A stretch of DNA of 64,000 nucleotides, taken from Fischerella sp. PCC 9431 (GTDB lineage: Bacteria; Cyanobacteriota; Cyanobacteriia; Cyanobacteriales; Nostocaceae). This document shows positions 6,797 to 15,351 of the stretch, piece after piece. The translations under genes were made by a program, and so were the position numbers. Under the pieces are notes generated by a model. It worked only from the letters and a program-made list of their open reading frames with translations. It ran no database searches and was not told the DNA's origin. Positions within the stretch are counted from its first letter, which is position 1. The number at the start of each line of letters is the position of its first letter. The DNA lies in assembly GCF_000447295.1 (NCBI RefSeq), contig NZ_KE650771.1, positions 3,669,964 through 3,733,963 on the forward strand. The letters run 5' to 3'.

Positions 6797-7651
6797 ATGA
6801 CTACACGCTCAATAGCGGCTGTTGACAAACAACCGTTGACTCTGAGTTGGACTAGCGTCGTATTTTTTGGCGCATTCCACGCCCTAGCACTGTTCGCTCC
6901 TTGGTGTTTTTCCTGGCCTGCTTTGGGAATAACCATATTTTTGCATTGGTTGTTTGGCAGTATTGGTATTTGTTTAGGGTATCACCGACTCTTAACTCAC
7001 CGAAGTTTGCATGTACCAAAGTGGTTAGAGTATGCGATCGCAACTGTGGGCGCTCTTGCTTTACAGGGAGGGCCTATCTTTTGGGTAGCTGGACACAGAT
7101 TGCATCATCTTCATACCGAAGATACAGAGAAAGACCCCTATTCCTCCCGGCGTGGTTTTTGGTGGAGTCACATGTTGTGGCTTTTTTATCCACGTGCAGA
7201 GTTTTTTAACTATGAAAAATACAAAAAATTTGCTCCTGACTTAGATCGTGAGCCATTCTATCGTTGGCTAAATCGCTATTTCTTGCTATTACAAATTCCT
7301 GTTGCTGTCCTATTGTATGCTTTGGGAGGATGGTCTTTTATTATCTACGGTGTGTTTCTACGAGCAGTATTACTTTGGCATAGTACTTGGCTAATTAACT
7401 CTGCAAGTCATCTGCGTGGTTATCGTCATTTCAAAGTCAATGATAACTCTCGTAATCTTTGGTGGGCAGCACTTTTAACCTATGGAGAAGGTTGGCATAA
7501 TAACCACCATGCTTATCCAAATGTCGCAAAAGCTGGATTGCAATGGTGGGAAGTAGATATGACTTGGTGGGCAATTAAAATATTACAAACTCTTGGTTTA
7601 GCTAAAAAAGTTGTGATGTTTCCAAAGCCAAATGTTGATATTAGTGGTTAG
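6797..7651 (+). CDS. desC: Fatty-acid desaturase, delta-9 DesC type
   Basis: Membrane di-iron desaturase of 284 residues that introduces the first double bond into acyl chains of membrane lipids; ferredoxin is the expected electron donor in cyanobacteria. The three histidine boxes are present in order: HRLLTH near residue 60, HRLHHLH near 95 and HNNHH near 235, with hydrophobic membrane segments between them. The ATG at 6797 (MTTRSIAAV) is chosen because AAAGGA precedes it; a TTG at 6758 would add 13 residues without homology value. The gene is divergent from the TetR-like regulator and shares the two TGCAAGTG-type palindromes, so transcription is probably repressed or tuned by that protein. 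The DesC subfamily (sn-1 or sn-2 specificity) cannot be fixed by eye. Confidence 0.92.
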   Translation: MTTRSIAAVDKQPLTLSWTSVVFFGAFHALALFAPWCFSWPALGITIFLHWLFGSIGICLGYHRLLTHRSLHVPKWLEYAIATVGALALQGGPIFWVAGHRLHHLHTEDTEKDPYSSRRGFWWSHMLWLFYPRAEFFNYEKYKKFAPDLDREPFYRWLNRYFLLLQIPVAVLLYALGGWSFIIYGVFLRAVLLWHSTWLINSASHLRGYRHFKVNDNSRNLWWAALLTYGEGWHNNHHAYPNVAKAGLQWWEVDMTWWAIKILQTLGLAKKVVMFPKPNVDISG

Positions 7652-7678
7652 TTGTTCTTGCAAATGACAAATGACGCC

Positions 7679-9016
7679 TTATTTTCCTAATTTATTGGGA
7701 ATACCTTCGCAACCACCAGGAATTGTACTTCTGGTGTTTTCGCCACCCCAAGCACAGCAGTAATATCGGTTAGCTTCAGACAGACGCTGGACTTCACTCA
7801 AGTTTGCATTTTCCACTACAGCGCCTGTGTATTCACCAGTTTCGTAGTTTGGTAATTTATTACGACTACGAGGTGATGCAGTCTCTGGGGAACCATAAAA
7901 TAAACAAGTACCGTTGAGGTCTGCCTGAGTGAGGTCGGCTTCATATAAAATACAGCGAGAGAGGTTAGCTTTAACCAAATCACACTCACGGAGATTAGCA
8001 TGGACTAGATTAGCTTCGCTTAAGTCAGTCCAGCGCAGATCAGTACTAGATAAATCTGCACCTGCTAGCATTACTCCTAAATCAATCACACGTACACCAT
8101 AAATACGATCTTCCGCATAACCGCCTGTACCATCAAGAATAGCTCGACCAAGCAGGCGATCGCGTTTTAGAGGTGTGAGTAATTTAGAACGAGATAAAAA
8201 CCGCAGAATTTTTGCTTTCCCACTGCCGTCTACACTACTAAGAATAGCCGCAGTGCGTCCTTCTGCTAATAACCTTTCTTGAGGCCAATCTTCTAATAAT
8301 CCCTCTTCATCTAATACTAAATCGGAAATACCCTGAAAATAAGAATCAATTGTCTGCTGCTGAGTAATAATATTTTGCTGGACGGTAAGCAAGTTTTGCT
8401 GAATAGTTAGGTCTTTAGAAATGATGTACTGTCGCCAAGCAATGTAAACAGCGATGATTGCAATCAGAATTTGTCCTAATGCACCAAACCATTCCGCTAG
8501 TGTCCCGGAAGCTTCCCAATTAATTTTGCGTCCGACAGCAACTAGGTAATTACTCAAACCACTGTATTTAACCAAACCAGCGATCGCGACTATTATTCCC
8601 AATAATCCAAGTACTAATGCTTGTTCCTGGGCTGAGAACCACTCTTTTTGCAGTTCTTGCAACCAAGGCCAAATAATAGCTAAAGATAATAATAAAGTGA
8701 TAACGGTTCCTAAAATACCAAGAATTTGGCTATTGATGGCAAGTCCAATGATTGTAGTGGCGATCGCCGCTAAAATTAACAGTAAAGCTCTTGGTTTAAC
8801 GCTAATAGCCTGACTAGCAAGTGGTTTGACTGTGGAACGTGCTTTTAGTAAGACTGCTGTATTTTGAGGAGACTGTAGTGAGGAAATAGCAGCTAAGGCT
8901 TGCTGAGTAGTCAAATCATTGGGAATTAAATCAATATTAGATGAATTGTCAAAATCACTTGGTTGCAAGTTTTGTTCTGAATTTGGGGGTTGGGATGAGT
9001 TGGAATCAATGGACAT
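7679..9016 (-). CDS. Membrane-anchored pentapeptide-repeat protein
   Basis: 445 residues from the ATG at 9016. The N-terminal 70 residues are polar (Ser/Asn/Gln-rich). They are followed by about four hydrophobic segments between residues 75 and 200 (for example LLLILAAIATTIIGLAI and ALVLGLLGIIVAIAGLV), a coiled-coil-like Gln-rich linker (TIQQNLLTVQQNIITQQQT) and a pentapeptide-repeat block of A(D/N)Lxx units around residues 315-375 (ADLSSTDLRWTDLSEANL and onward). Pentapeptide repeats form a right-handed quadrilateral beta-helix, usually a protein-interaction surface. The C-terminus (after about 380) has two Cys near the end. No enzymatic motif is visible. It is convergent with desC, 27 bases apart. 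Function unknown. Confidence 0.85.
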   Translation of the reverse strand: MSIDSNSSQPPNSEQNLQPSDFDNSSNIDLIPNDLTTQQALAAISSLQSPQNTAVLLKARSTVKPLASQAISVKPRALLLILAAIATTIIGLAINSQILGILGTVITLLLSLAIIWPWLQELQKEWFSAQEQALVLGLLGIIVAIAGLVKYSGLSNYLVAVGRKINWEASGTLAEWFGALGQILIAIIAVYIAWRQYIISKDLTIQQNLLTVQQNIITQQQTIDSYFQGISDLVLDEEGLLEDWPQERLLAEGRTAAILSSVDGSGKAKILRFLSRSKLLTPLKRDRLLGRAILDGTGGYAEDRIYGVRVIDLGVMLAGADLSSTDLRWTDLSEANLVHANLRECDLVKANLSRCILYEADLTQADLNGTCLFYGSPETASPRSRNKLPNYETGEYTGAVVENANLSEVQRLSEANRYYCCAWGGENTRSTIPGGCEGIPNKLGK

Positions 9017-9541
9017 GATGATATTTTGACACCAGCATTCTCAGTTCAACAGCTGTTTTAGGTTAACTGTACTGAAAAATGCAAGTTTGGAAGCATGTAA
9101 TGAGTAAGGGACAGATCAACTAGACTGTCCCTTATATTGCCATATAAATTCCTGAAGTTGCGATCATTCAAATTGCACAGACTTCTGATGTTTGCGCTTG
9201 CGTAACTAGAAGATTTGAAACCAACCGTATCTATTTTTACTTTTTTGTCAATACATCAACCCTAAAAATTTTAAATGTACATAACAATGGCTAAAAGCAT
9301 CAAGTTAATAACATCCTGAAAAATTATGACTCATATTTTGTATTTAAATTTGTCTCCAAAAAATAAGAAAAAAATTATGGTATGTTATATCTGTGGTTGT
9401 TTTGAGGTTGGTAAATATAGACCATAAAAACCAATTTTTGGCTATTTTTATCCAAAAAATCAAGTATGAGGGTGTAGACGTGCCTTTAAAATCTTGTAAA
9501 CAAAAAACTGTTGATCTATTAAGTAGTGAGATTTGTAAAAG
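9017..9541. other. Intergenic region between divergent genes
   Basis: 525 bases with no supportable reading frame. It contains a perfect 10-bp inverted repeat (9105-9114 and 9125-9134) and directly after it a small palindrome TTATAT-TGCC-ATATAA (9132-9147). The rest is AT-rich and presumably carries promoters for the pentapeptide protein (leftward) and the TPR lipoprotein (rightward). I see no convincing -10/-35 pair. Confidence 0.4.
9105..9134. repeat. Perfect inverted repeat TAAGGGACAG / CTGTCCCTTA
   Basis: Ten paired bases around a 10-base loop, about 90 bases upstream of the pentapeptide-protein gene. It could be a terminator-like hairpin or a scar of a small element; there is no T-tract on either side, so a stop of transcription is not strongly indicated. 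Confidence 0.5.
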
Positions 9542-10285
9542 ATGGTTTGTTGGCGTTGCTTTGTAGCCTCTGGATTCATAACTTTATCTATTTTAGGCTG
9601 TAGCGATTTGGCAAATTCAGCAGGAAAAAATAGTAAACAAGTTGTCCAAGAAACTAATGTAGCTCAGTTGCTTTCTGAGGCCAAAACAAATCAAAAAGCA
9701 GAAGTTTTTTTTCAGCAAGGTAATAATTTATTACACTCCCAACGCTACAAAGAGGCGATCGCAGCATTTGATCAAGCTGTTAACATAAAACCTGGATTTA
9801 CTGAAGCTTGGATTAATCGAGGAAATGCCTTAACAATATTAGAGCGTCATCAAGAAGCATTAGAATCTTATAATCAAGCGATCGGCATCCAACCAGACAG
9901 AGATGAGGCATGGTACAACAAAGGTAACACCCTCAATACACTGCAACGTTATCAAGAAGCAATCGTATCCTATGATCGAGCGATCGCAATCAAATCAGAT
10001 AAATATGAAGCTTGGATAAATAGAGGAATCGCTCTCACAAAATTGCATCGCTACCAAGAAGCACTAGCATCCTATGATCGAGCGATCAAAATCAAACCTG
10101 ACAAAGATTTAGCTTACTACAATAAAGCATGTACTTACGCTTTACAAAACAATGCGGAACTAGCAGTTGAAAACTTACAAAAAGCTATGAAGCTTGTTCC
10201 TGGTAAGTATGAAAAGTTAGCAAAAACCGACTCTGATTTTAACAAGGTACGTAATAGTAGTCGCTTTCAAGATTTATTACAGTAA
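9542..10285 (+). CDS. TPR-repeat lipoprotein
   Basis: 247 residues. A signal peptide ends in a lipobox (SILGC, Cys at about residue 20), so the protein is probably lipidated and membrane-attached. After a short Gln/Ala-rich linker come at least four tetratricopeptide repeats from about residue 55 (AEVFFQQGNNLLHSQRYKEA, then AWINRGNALTILERHQEAL, then AWYNKGNTLNTLQRYQEAI, then AWINRGIALTKLHRYQEAL and one more degenerate unit). TPRs bind partner proteins. The C-terminal part (AVENLQKAMKLVPGKYEKLAK) looks like a final TPR-like helix pair, common in cyanobacterial TPR proteins. The start ATG at 9542 has only a weak ribosome-binding site, but the lipobox fixes it closely. Role unknown. Confidence 0.88.
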   Translation: MVCWRCFVASGFITLSILGCSDLANSAGKNSKQVVQETNVAQLLSEAKTNQKAEVFFQQGNNLLHSQRYKEAIAAFDQAVNIKPGFTEAWINRGNALTILERHQEALESYNQAIGIQPDRDEAWYNKGNTLNTLQRYQEAIVSYDRAIAIKSDKYEAWINRGIALTKLHRYQEALASYDRAIKIKPDKDLAYYNKACTYALQNNAELAVENLQKAMKLVPGKYEKLAKTDSDFNKVRNSSRFQDLLQ

Positions 10286-10291
10286 CCACAA

Positions 10292-11446
10292 TTACACTTT
10301 AATAAACCACCGTCGCCGATACATGACATAGGCAACTAGCAACCATAATAAAACAGTTGCGATCGCCAAAAATAGTGAACCATTGTATGCACCAGCCCAA
10401 GATGCAAACAAATTTTGATAAATCCAATCGTAGGTGCTAGGAGCATTTTCTCCTATACCAACAGTAGTTTTTACTAATATCTTAATTAACAACACAGAAG
10501 CCACGAAAATAGATATGGGGTTAAGTCCCATCATTTCCAAAGGTTTTCCCCAACCTCGCATTCGCCTAACATCAATTAATTCAGAACAAAAGCTAAGTAA
10601 CAATAATGCCCAGCCTGTAGAAAAAACTACGTAAGAACTTGTCCACAATTTTTTATTAATCGGGAATGCTAAATCCCAAATCCCACCGATAACCAAGCAA
10701 CTCAAACCAAACAAAACTAAATCCATGCTAGTTTGCGAATTAATCTCTTTTTTGGTGCGTATCCACTGTCCAGCAAAATAACCAGCCAGAACACTGACAA
10801 TAGCGGGAATAGTACTGAAAAGTCCTTCTGGATCTCCCAGAAAATTGTAATTATCGCCTTTGTAGAGATGTGCTTGGGGAATAATCAAGCGATCAATATA
10901 AGCGCCGAAATTACCGTCTCGCGTCAACACACCAGCACCATAACCAGGTACGGGTACATACATCATTGCTAACCAGTAACCAACAAGTAAGACTCCCGCC
11001 AAGATCCATTGACCTTTACGCGGTAGATTGAGAACTACCAAGCTAGCTAATAAGTAAGTTAAGCTGATGCGTTGCAATACCCCCATGATGCGAATGCTAT
11101 TGAAATCAAAAGTCCCAACACCCTGATTCCAAAAACCATTGAGAAATAATCCTAAAGCAAAAAGGATAGCAGCACGGCGAAATATACGCCAGTAAAGCGA
11201 AGGTAGAGTTGTAGAAACACTCTCTGCATTTAATTTGCTATCGGTGTATTTAGCAAAAGAAAAACTCATTGCGACACCGACAATAAACAGAAAAAAGGGA
11301 AATACTAAATCAGTCGGTGTACAACCGTTCCATTCAGCATGAAGTAACGGTGAGTAGACATTTGGTTCAGCGATACTGGCCATGTTGACAAGGATCATAC
11401 CAGCGATCGTTATCCCACGAAAAACATCAAGAGAAGTTAGGCGCAT
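10292..11446 (-). CDS. COG4299-type multipass acyltransferase (HGSNAT-like, DUF5009)
   Basis: About 384 residues with roughly ten hydrophobic membrane segments. The beginning RLTSLDVFRGITIAGMILVN is the typical start of the YeiB/HGSNAT-like group; it is followed by the conserved PTDLVFPFFLFIVGVAMSFSF segment, and RIMGVLQRISLTYLLAS fits the family too. In animals the homologous lysosomal protein transfers acetyl groups from acetyl-CoA across a membrane to glucosamine ends. In bacteria the substrate is not known, but a cell-envelope sugar is a reasonable guess. An ATG three codons upstream (11455) is also possible; 11446 gives the family's usual start. It converges with the TPR lipoprotein (6 bases apart). 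Family confident, substrate inferred. Confidence 0.85.
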   Translation of the reverse strand: MRLTSLDVFRGITIAGMILVNMASIAEPNVYSPLLHAEWNGCTPTDLVFPFFLFIVGVAMSFSFAKYTDSKLNAESVSTTLPSLYWRIFRRAAILFALGLFLNGFWNQGVGTFDFNSIRIMGVLQRISLTYLLASLVVLNLPRKGQWILAGVLLVGYWLAMMYVPVPGYGAGVLTRDGNFGAYIDRLIIPQAHLYKGDNYNFLGDPEGLFSTIPAIVSVLAGYFAGQWIRTKKEINSQTSMDLVLFGLSCLVIGGIWDLAFPINKKLWTSSYVVFSTGWALLLLSFCSELIDVRRMRGWGKPLEMMGLNPISIFVASVLLIKILVKTTVGIGENAPSTYDWIYQNLFASWAGAYNGSLFLAIATVLLWLLVAYVMYRRRWFIKV

Positions 11447-11528
11447 AGATATCATTTTTTGAATGACCTATAACTTACTTCCCTCGATGCCGATAATCAA
11501 GAGGTCTCACCAATCACCAATGACTATT

Positions 11529-11589
11529 GTACAGACGCGTAGACGCTCGTAAGAGCGGCTTCAAGGTAAGAGTATAATCGCGTCTGTAC
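11529..11589. repeat. Dispersed hairpin repeat with 11-bp ends (GTACAGACGCG)
   Basis: GTACAGACGCG at 11529-11539 pairs with its exact complement at 11579-11589. The interior contains TAGACGCTCG/AGAGCGGCTTCAAGG, a sequence style I recognise from repeated intergenic elements of filamentous cyanobacteria. About 60 bp long, it is best regarded as a non-coding miniature repeat between two minus-strand genes. Confidence 0.6.
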
Positions 11590-11624
11590 CAATGACCAAT
11601 GTAATTTTCAGTATCCCGACCAAC

Positions 11625-12026
11625 TTAACCCATTAAAATGACTGTATCAATAACGTGAATGACACCATTATCAGCTTCAATATCTGCGGCTAGAACAGTA
11701 GCATTTTTGACTTCAAATCCCTCAGAACAGTCAATTTTAATTGTTGAACCTTCCACAGAAGTCACAATCCCAGCTTGAGCTAAATCTGCTTGCTTGAGCT
11801 TTCCTGGTACAACATGATACTTTAAAATACGTGTTAGTTGGGGAATATTCTGCACGAGGGTTTGTATAGTCCCTGGCGGTAACTTGGCAAAAGCATCATC
11901 ATTAGGCGCAAAAACAGTAAATGGGCCAGGACTTTTTAATACATCTACTAAACCTGCGGCTTGTACAGCAGTTACTAGAGTTGAAAAAGAACCTGCACCA
12001 ACAGCAATATCAACTATATCAGCCAT
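11625..12026 (-). CDS. Fasciclin (FAS1) domain protein
   Basis: 133 residues from the ATG at 12026; the whole protein is one FAS1 domain. Characteristic blocks are present: [17 protein letters not shown] (H1 region), [36 protein letters not shown] (YH motif) and [14 protein letters not shown] at the end (H2 region). FAS1 domains mediate adhesion between proteins or to polysaccharides. No signal peptide is visible, so export is uncertain, as is common for the short cyanobacterial FAS1 proteins. It lies alone, with the preceding acyltransferase gene in the same direction 170 bases downstream, separated by a repeat. Identification is firm, role inferred. Confidence 0.92.
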   Translation of the reverse strand: MADIVDIAVGAGSFSTLVTAVQAAGLVDVLKSPGPFTVFAPNDDAFAKLPPGTIQTLVQNIPQLTRILKYHVVPGKLKQADLAQAGIVTSVEGSTIKIDCSEGFEVKNATVLAADIEADNGVIHVIDTVILMG

Positions 12027-12391
12027 TTATGTCACCATTACCCTAAAAATACTCTAAAAAAGATTTTAAATCAGAGTAAATTATTATTCCTTTTAATTAA
12101 GTAATGATACATATTAAGAAATATGCTGTGTTGCGAGTAATGCTTGAGGTTGGCTTTTTGAAACATTTGAGATGCTCCACTTCAGCTACCTTAGCGACTA
12201 TTTTCAATCCTACCTTTTGATAGAGATAAATGAAATGTATTTAAGTTGAATGGAAAGTATGACAACGCTTTCTAGCTACATACACCCCATACCGATCCAA
12301 AAATTTATTCTGACTCAAAAATCGGTTGAAATATTATTTCTGCAAGTAGCTGAGATCAAGCGAAAAATTGCACAAATTAGGGGGTAAGAAT
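12027..12391. other. Intergenic region between FAS1 and DUF4383 genes
   Basis: About 365 bases upstream of two divergent genes; AT-rich, with no reading frame or hairpin I can support. A ribosome-binding site (GGGGGTAAG) lies just before the ATG at 12392. Promoters in both directions are expected but not identified. Confidence 0.35.
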
Positions 12392-12871
12392 ATGGAAAAC
12401 ATTAACGCAGCAAAAAATACAGAGCGTTACTGTGCTTTAACTATTGGTGTTCTATTTCTCATTCTAGGTTTGGCTGGATTCATACCAGCTTTTGTTTCAT
12501 TACCAGGAACAACAGCATCTTATGTTCCTCCTGCTGTAGCTCATGATGCATATTCTGTAGGATTTGGCTACATATTTGGGCTTTTTCCCACTAATTTCTT
12601 ACATAATATCGTGCGCTGTGCGGTAGGTTTGTTAGGAATTGCTTGCTATACCAGTGCTAGCAGTGCGCGACTTTTTAATGCTACTTTTGCTGTAGCTTAT
12701 ATCATCATAGCCATCATGGGATTGCTACCTTTTGGTAAAACAATGTTTGGCTTAATGCCTCTGTTTGGTAACAATGTTTGGTTGAATGCTCTAAGTGCGA
12801 TCGCTGCTGGCTACTATGGTTTGATTATCCCTAACAAAATAGCAGGAACTAGTGCTTCGCATAACGTTTAA
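12392..12871 (+). CDS. DUF4383 family membrane protein
   Basis: The ATG at 12392 (MENINAAKN) is preceded by GGGGGTAAG, so it is preferred over an earlier in-frame start at 12368. The 159-residue product has four hydrophobic segments: CALTIGVLFLILGLAGFIPAF, then VGFGYIFGLFPTNFLHNIV, then ATFAVAYIIIAIMGLLPFG, and VWLNALSAIAAGYYGLIIP. The central FGLFPTNFLHNIVRCAVGLLGI motif with conserved His is the family hallmark (quoted in two overlapping pieces: FGLFPTNFLH and NIVRCAVGLLGI). Members are small four-helix proteins of unknown function, common in cyanobacteria and actinobacteria, sometimes stress-induced. It is monocistronic by appearance. Confidence 0.88.
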   Translation: MENINAAKNTERYCALTIGVLFLILGLAGFIPAFVSLPGTTASYVPPAVAHDAYSVGFGYIFGLFPTNFLHNIVRCAVGLLGIACYTSASSARLFNATFAVAYIIIAIMGLLPFGKTMFGLMPLFGNNVWLNALSAIAAGYYGLIIPNKIAGTSASHNV

Positions 12872-13003
12872 TGTACATTACCGTTGTCTCAAAAAGATGA
12901 TTTTTTGAGCAAACTACAAATCAAATTGCTCGCCATTTGGATTCAGATGTTGAATTTCTGACTGAATCCAGAATCAACCTGCCAAATGGCGATATTTAGA
13001 CTT

Positions 13004-13279
13004 TCAGCCACCAGCTACAGCCGGAACAATACTCACTTCATCGCCATCTTTCAAAGATGTTTTTGTTCCTTCTAAAAAGCGAATATCTTCGCTATTGACG
13101 TATAAATTCAAAAACCGTCGTGGCTCTCCTCCTTCATCACACAAGCGTGATTTAATACCAGGGAAAGCTTGCTCTAGAGATTCAAAAAGTTCCGCTATTG
13201 TATTAGCGTTGCAATCTAAAGTAGCTTGATTTTCAGTAAATTTTTGCAGAGCAGTAGGAACTAATACTTTTACAGACAT
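13004..13279 (-). CDS. MoaD/ThiS-type sulfur-carrier protein
   Basis: 91 residues with the ubiquitin-like beta-grasp fold pattern and the diagnostic C-terminal Gly-Gly ([10 protein letters not shown]), which is adenylated and converted to a thiocarboxylate in working members. Blocks [43 protein letters not shown] and [16 protein letters not shown] fit MoaD/CysO. It lies directly downstream of threonine synthase on the same strand (91 bases apart). A MoaD-like gene beside a PLP-dependent threonine-synthase/cysteine-synthase type enzyme recalls the CysO-CysM pair of actinobacteria, in which a carrier protein delivers sulfur to a PLP enzyme. In cyanobacteria this partner role is not established. 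The small size excludes fusion. Confidence 0.88.
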   Translation of the reverse strand: MSVKVLVPTALQKFTENQATLDCNANTIAELFESLEQAFPGIKSRLCDEGGEPRRFLNLYVNSEDIRFLEGTKTSLKDGDEVSIVPAVAGG

Positions 13280-13289
13280 TTTGAATTGT

Positions 13290-13363
13290 TTGTTGTTTGT
13301 TGTTGGTTATTGGATGTTAGTTTGTTAGTTGTTAGTTGTAGGTTATTAACCACTAACAACTAA
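13290..13363. repeat. Short tandem repeats (GTTAGTT/TTGTTTG type) with hairpin
   Basis: The space between the MoaD-like gene and threonine synthase consists of degenerate heptamers such as GTTAGTT and GTTTGTT. Its right part folds back on itself: TTAGTTGTTAGT near 13331 pairs with a complementary run ending at about 13362. It may stop or slow transcription between the two genes. Confidence 0.6.
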
Positions 13364-13369
13364 TTTTTC

Positions 13370-14668
13370 TTAAACAAGAACTTGTTGCCATTCTAAACGT
13401 TCAAGTGTACGAGAACGCTCAAGAGCTTGTTCAAAACTATCAAGCTTCGCTTCTATTGTCAGAGGTTCACCAATGTAGCCCTGCACTGCTTCTTGGGTTT
13501 TTAAACCATTTCCAGTGATGTAGACCACGGTAGTTTCATCTGGATCAATTTTGCCAGCTTCTACTAATTTTTTGAGTACAGCAACGGTTGTACCGCCGGC
13601 GGTTTCGGTAAAAATACCTTCAGTTTCCGCTAGTAACTTGATGCCTTCTATAATCTCAGCATCAGTTACAGATTCAATGCTACCACCTGTTTTCTTGGTA
13701 ATTTCGACAGCGTAAATACCATCTGCTGGATTGCCGATCGCGATCGATTTAGCAATTGTATTTGGTTTCACTGGCTGAATAAAATCCCGGTCTTCTCTAA
13801 AAGCTTGAGCAATCGGTGAACAACCCTCAGCTTGCGCGCCACTGAATTTAACTGGCTTACCTTCAACCAAACCAACCTCGACAAATTCGTTGAAGCCCTT
13901 ATAGATTTTTGTAAATAGGGAACCTGAAGCTAGAGGTGCAACGATGTGATCAGGTAGTTCCCATCCTAGTTGTTCTGCAACTTCAAAGCCTAGAGTTTTG
14001 GAACCTTCGGAGTAGTAGGGACGCAAATTAATATTGACAAAACCCCAACCGTGTGTGTTAGCAACTTCCGAGCAGAGACGGTTGACTTGGTCATAATTAC
14101 CCTTAACAGCCATTAAAGTCGGGCTGTAAATGAGGCTACCCAAAACCTTACCAGCTTCTAAGTCAGAAGGAATGAAGACACAACAATCTAAACCAGCATG
14201 AGCTGCGATCGCAGCTGTAGAATTTGCCAAATTACCAGTACTAGCACAAGACACGGTTGTAAAACCCAACTCTCGCGCTCGTGTCAAAGCAACTGATACC
14301 ACCCTATCTTTGAAACTGAGGGTAGGCATATTCACAGCATCATTTTTAATGTAAAGCTTATTCAAACCTAAGCGACGTGCCAAGCGTTGAGAACGCACCA
14401 AGGGAGTCATACCAGTTCCGACATCAATCGGATTTTCGCTAGCCACAGGCAAAAACTTGCGATAGCGCCACATTGAATTTGGCCCCGCTTGGATTGATTC
14501 GCGGGTGACAATTTGACGAAGGGTGCTGTAATCGTAACCTACTTCTAAAGGCCCAAAGCAGAACTCACACACATGACTGGCTTTGAGTTCGTATTCCGCA
14601 CCACATTCTTTACATTTCAAAGCTTTGAAAGCAGTGGTTACTTTTTGGGTGTCAATTGCCTGAGTCAT
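13370..14668 (-). CDS. thrC: Threonine synthase
   Basis: PLP-dependent enzyme that converts O-phospho-L-homoserine to L-threonine, the last step of threonine synthesis. 432 residues from the ATG at 14668. The N-terminal zinc-ribbon-like part has two Cys pairs (CKECG and CEFCFG, residues 18-38), typical of the longer thrC form. The PLP-binding Lys lies in SFKDRVV near residue 120, followed by the SCASTGNLANS segment that contacts the cofactor phosphate and a late ETAGGTT motif. It ends LEWQQVLV. The gene is followed by a MoaD/ThiS-type gene. A perfect palindrome (14742-14760) lies about 75 bases upstream of the start. Function is confident. Confidence 0.95.
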   Translation of the reverse strand: MTQAIDTQKVTTAFKALKCKECGAEYELKASHVCEFCFGPLEVGYDYSTLRQIVTRESIQAGPNSMWRYRKFLPVASENPIDVGTGMTPLVRSQRLARRLGLNKLYIKNDAVNMPTLSFKDRVVSVALTRARELGFTTVSCASTGNLANSTAAIAAHAGLDCCVFIPSDLEAGKVLGSLIYSPTLMAVKGNYDQVNRLCSEVANTHGWGFVNINLRPYYSEGSKTLGFEVAEQLGWELPDHIVAPLASGSLFTKIYKGFNEFVEVGLVEGKPVKFSGAQAEGCSPIAQAFREDRDFIQPVKPNTIAKSIAIGNPADGIYAVEITKKTGGSIESVTDAEIIEGIKLLAETEGIFTETAGGTTVAVLKKLVEAGKIDPDETTVVYITGNGLKTQEAVQGYIGEPLTIEAKLDSFEQALERSRTLERLEWQQVLV

Positions 14669-14741
14669 AAACTAGCTTCTCCCTGGATCTCCCTCAACTG
14701 TCGCTTGATGCTATCACGAGTAAAAATACCAGTCAAACATA

Positions 14742-14760
14742 CCCGATAATTTTTATCGGG
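14742..14760. promoter_or_regulatory. Palindrome CCCGATAA-TTT-TTATCGGG upstream of thrC
   Basis: A perfect 8-bp inverted repeat with a 3-base spacer, 74-92 bases upstream of the thrC start. It could be an operator for thrC or a short hairpin in its leader. No known binding-site consensus was recognised. Confidence 0.45.
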
Positions 14761-15297
14761 ATTAATAAAAAATGAAAATACTGTGGTAAAGCACTAATTT
14801 GGATACAAATCTACGTCAAAAACACTATTACTTTGTATAAATTATTATTGTGAAAAATGTAATTATTTGTGGAAAATACTGAATAAAACGTTTTCAATAA
14901 TGGAGTTATGGGAAAATCAAATCTCATTATTTTTACTGTTGGTACAATTTTGTGTCAAAAGCTACTGTGTTTAACATGACTTCAACCTGCCAATGATCTC
15001 TCGTGAGATAGATTACTGGAGAAAAATTTGGTCATTAAAAATCTCTAGTCAAGCAATACTTGAATTACGAGGTGCATATAAGACAAGATATAAACACTTA
15101 AAACTAGGAATTAATTGGTAATTTTTTTGGCAAATCATTTTTCGTTTCTGAAGTCTCACAAAGTCTACCTTTCGTATTTTCTTGTATTGTTTAATATCAA
15201 AAAACGAAGTAGTTTATAGACTTTTGTGTTGAGCTGAACCTGAATTATCAATTTAATTTGCGCGCATTTTACTCAACGATAGGAAATTTTGGAAAAA

Positions 15298-15319
15298 ATC
15301 CTGTGTAAAAACACAGGAT
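15298..15319 (+). promoter_or_regulatory. Leader hairpin with T-rich tail before the DUF11 gene
   Basis: ATCCTGTGT-AAAA-ACACAGGAT forms a perfect 9-bp stem with a 4-base loop. It is followed after three bases by a run of T and ends 33 bases before the ATG at 15352. It resembles a terminator placed in a leader, so it may act as an attenuator or as an mRNA-stability element. No alternative pairing partner was found by eye. Confidence 0.5.
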
Positions 15320-15351
15320 TGGTTTTTAATGTAAATTAAGCAGCATAAAAT

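Larger units (their letters stand above)
14669..15351. other. Intergenic region upstream of thrC and the DUF11 cluster
   Basis: 683 bases between divergent genes without a supportable reading frame. It contains the CCCGATAA palindrome near thrC, a small ATCTC-TCGT-GAGAT symmetry around 14996-15009, and a strong hairpin (15298-15319) just before the first surface-protein gene. The sequence is AT-rich; promoters for both directions are presumably here. Confidence 0.4.
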
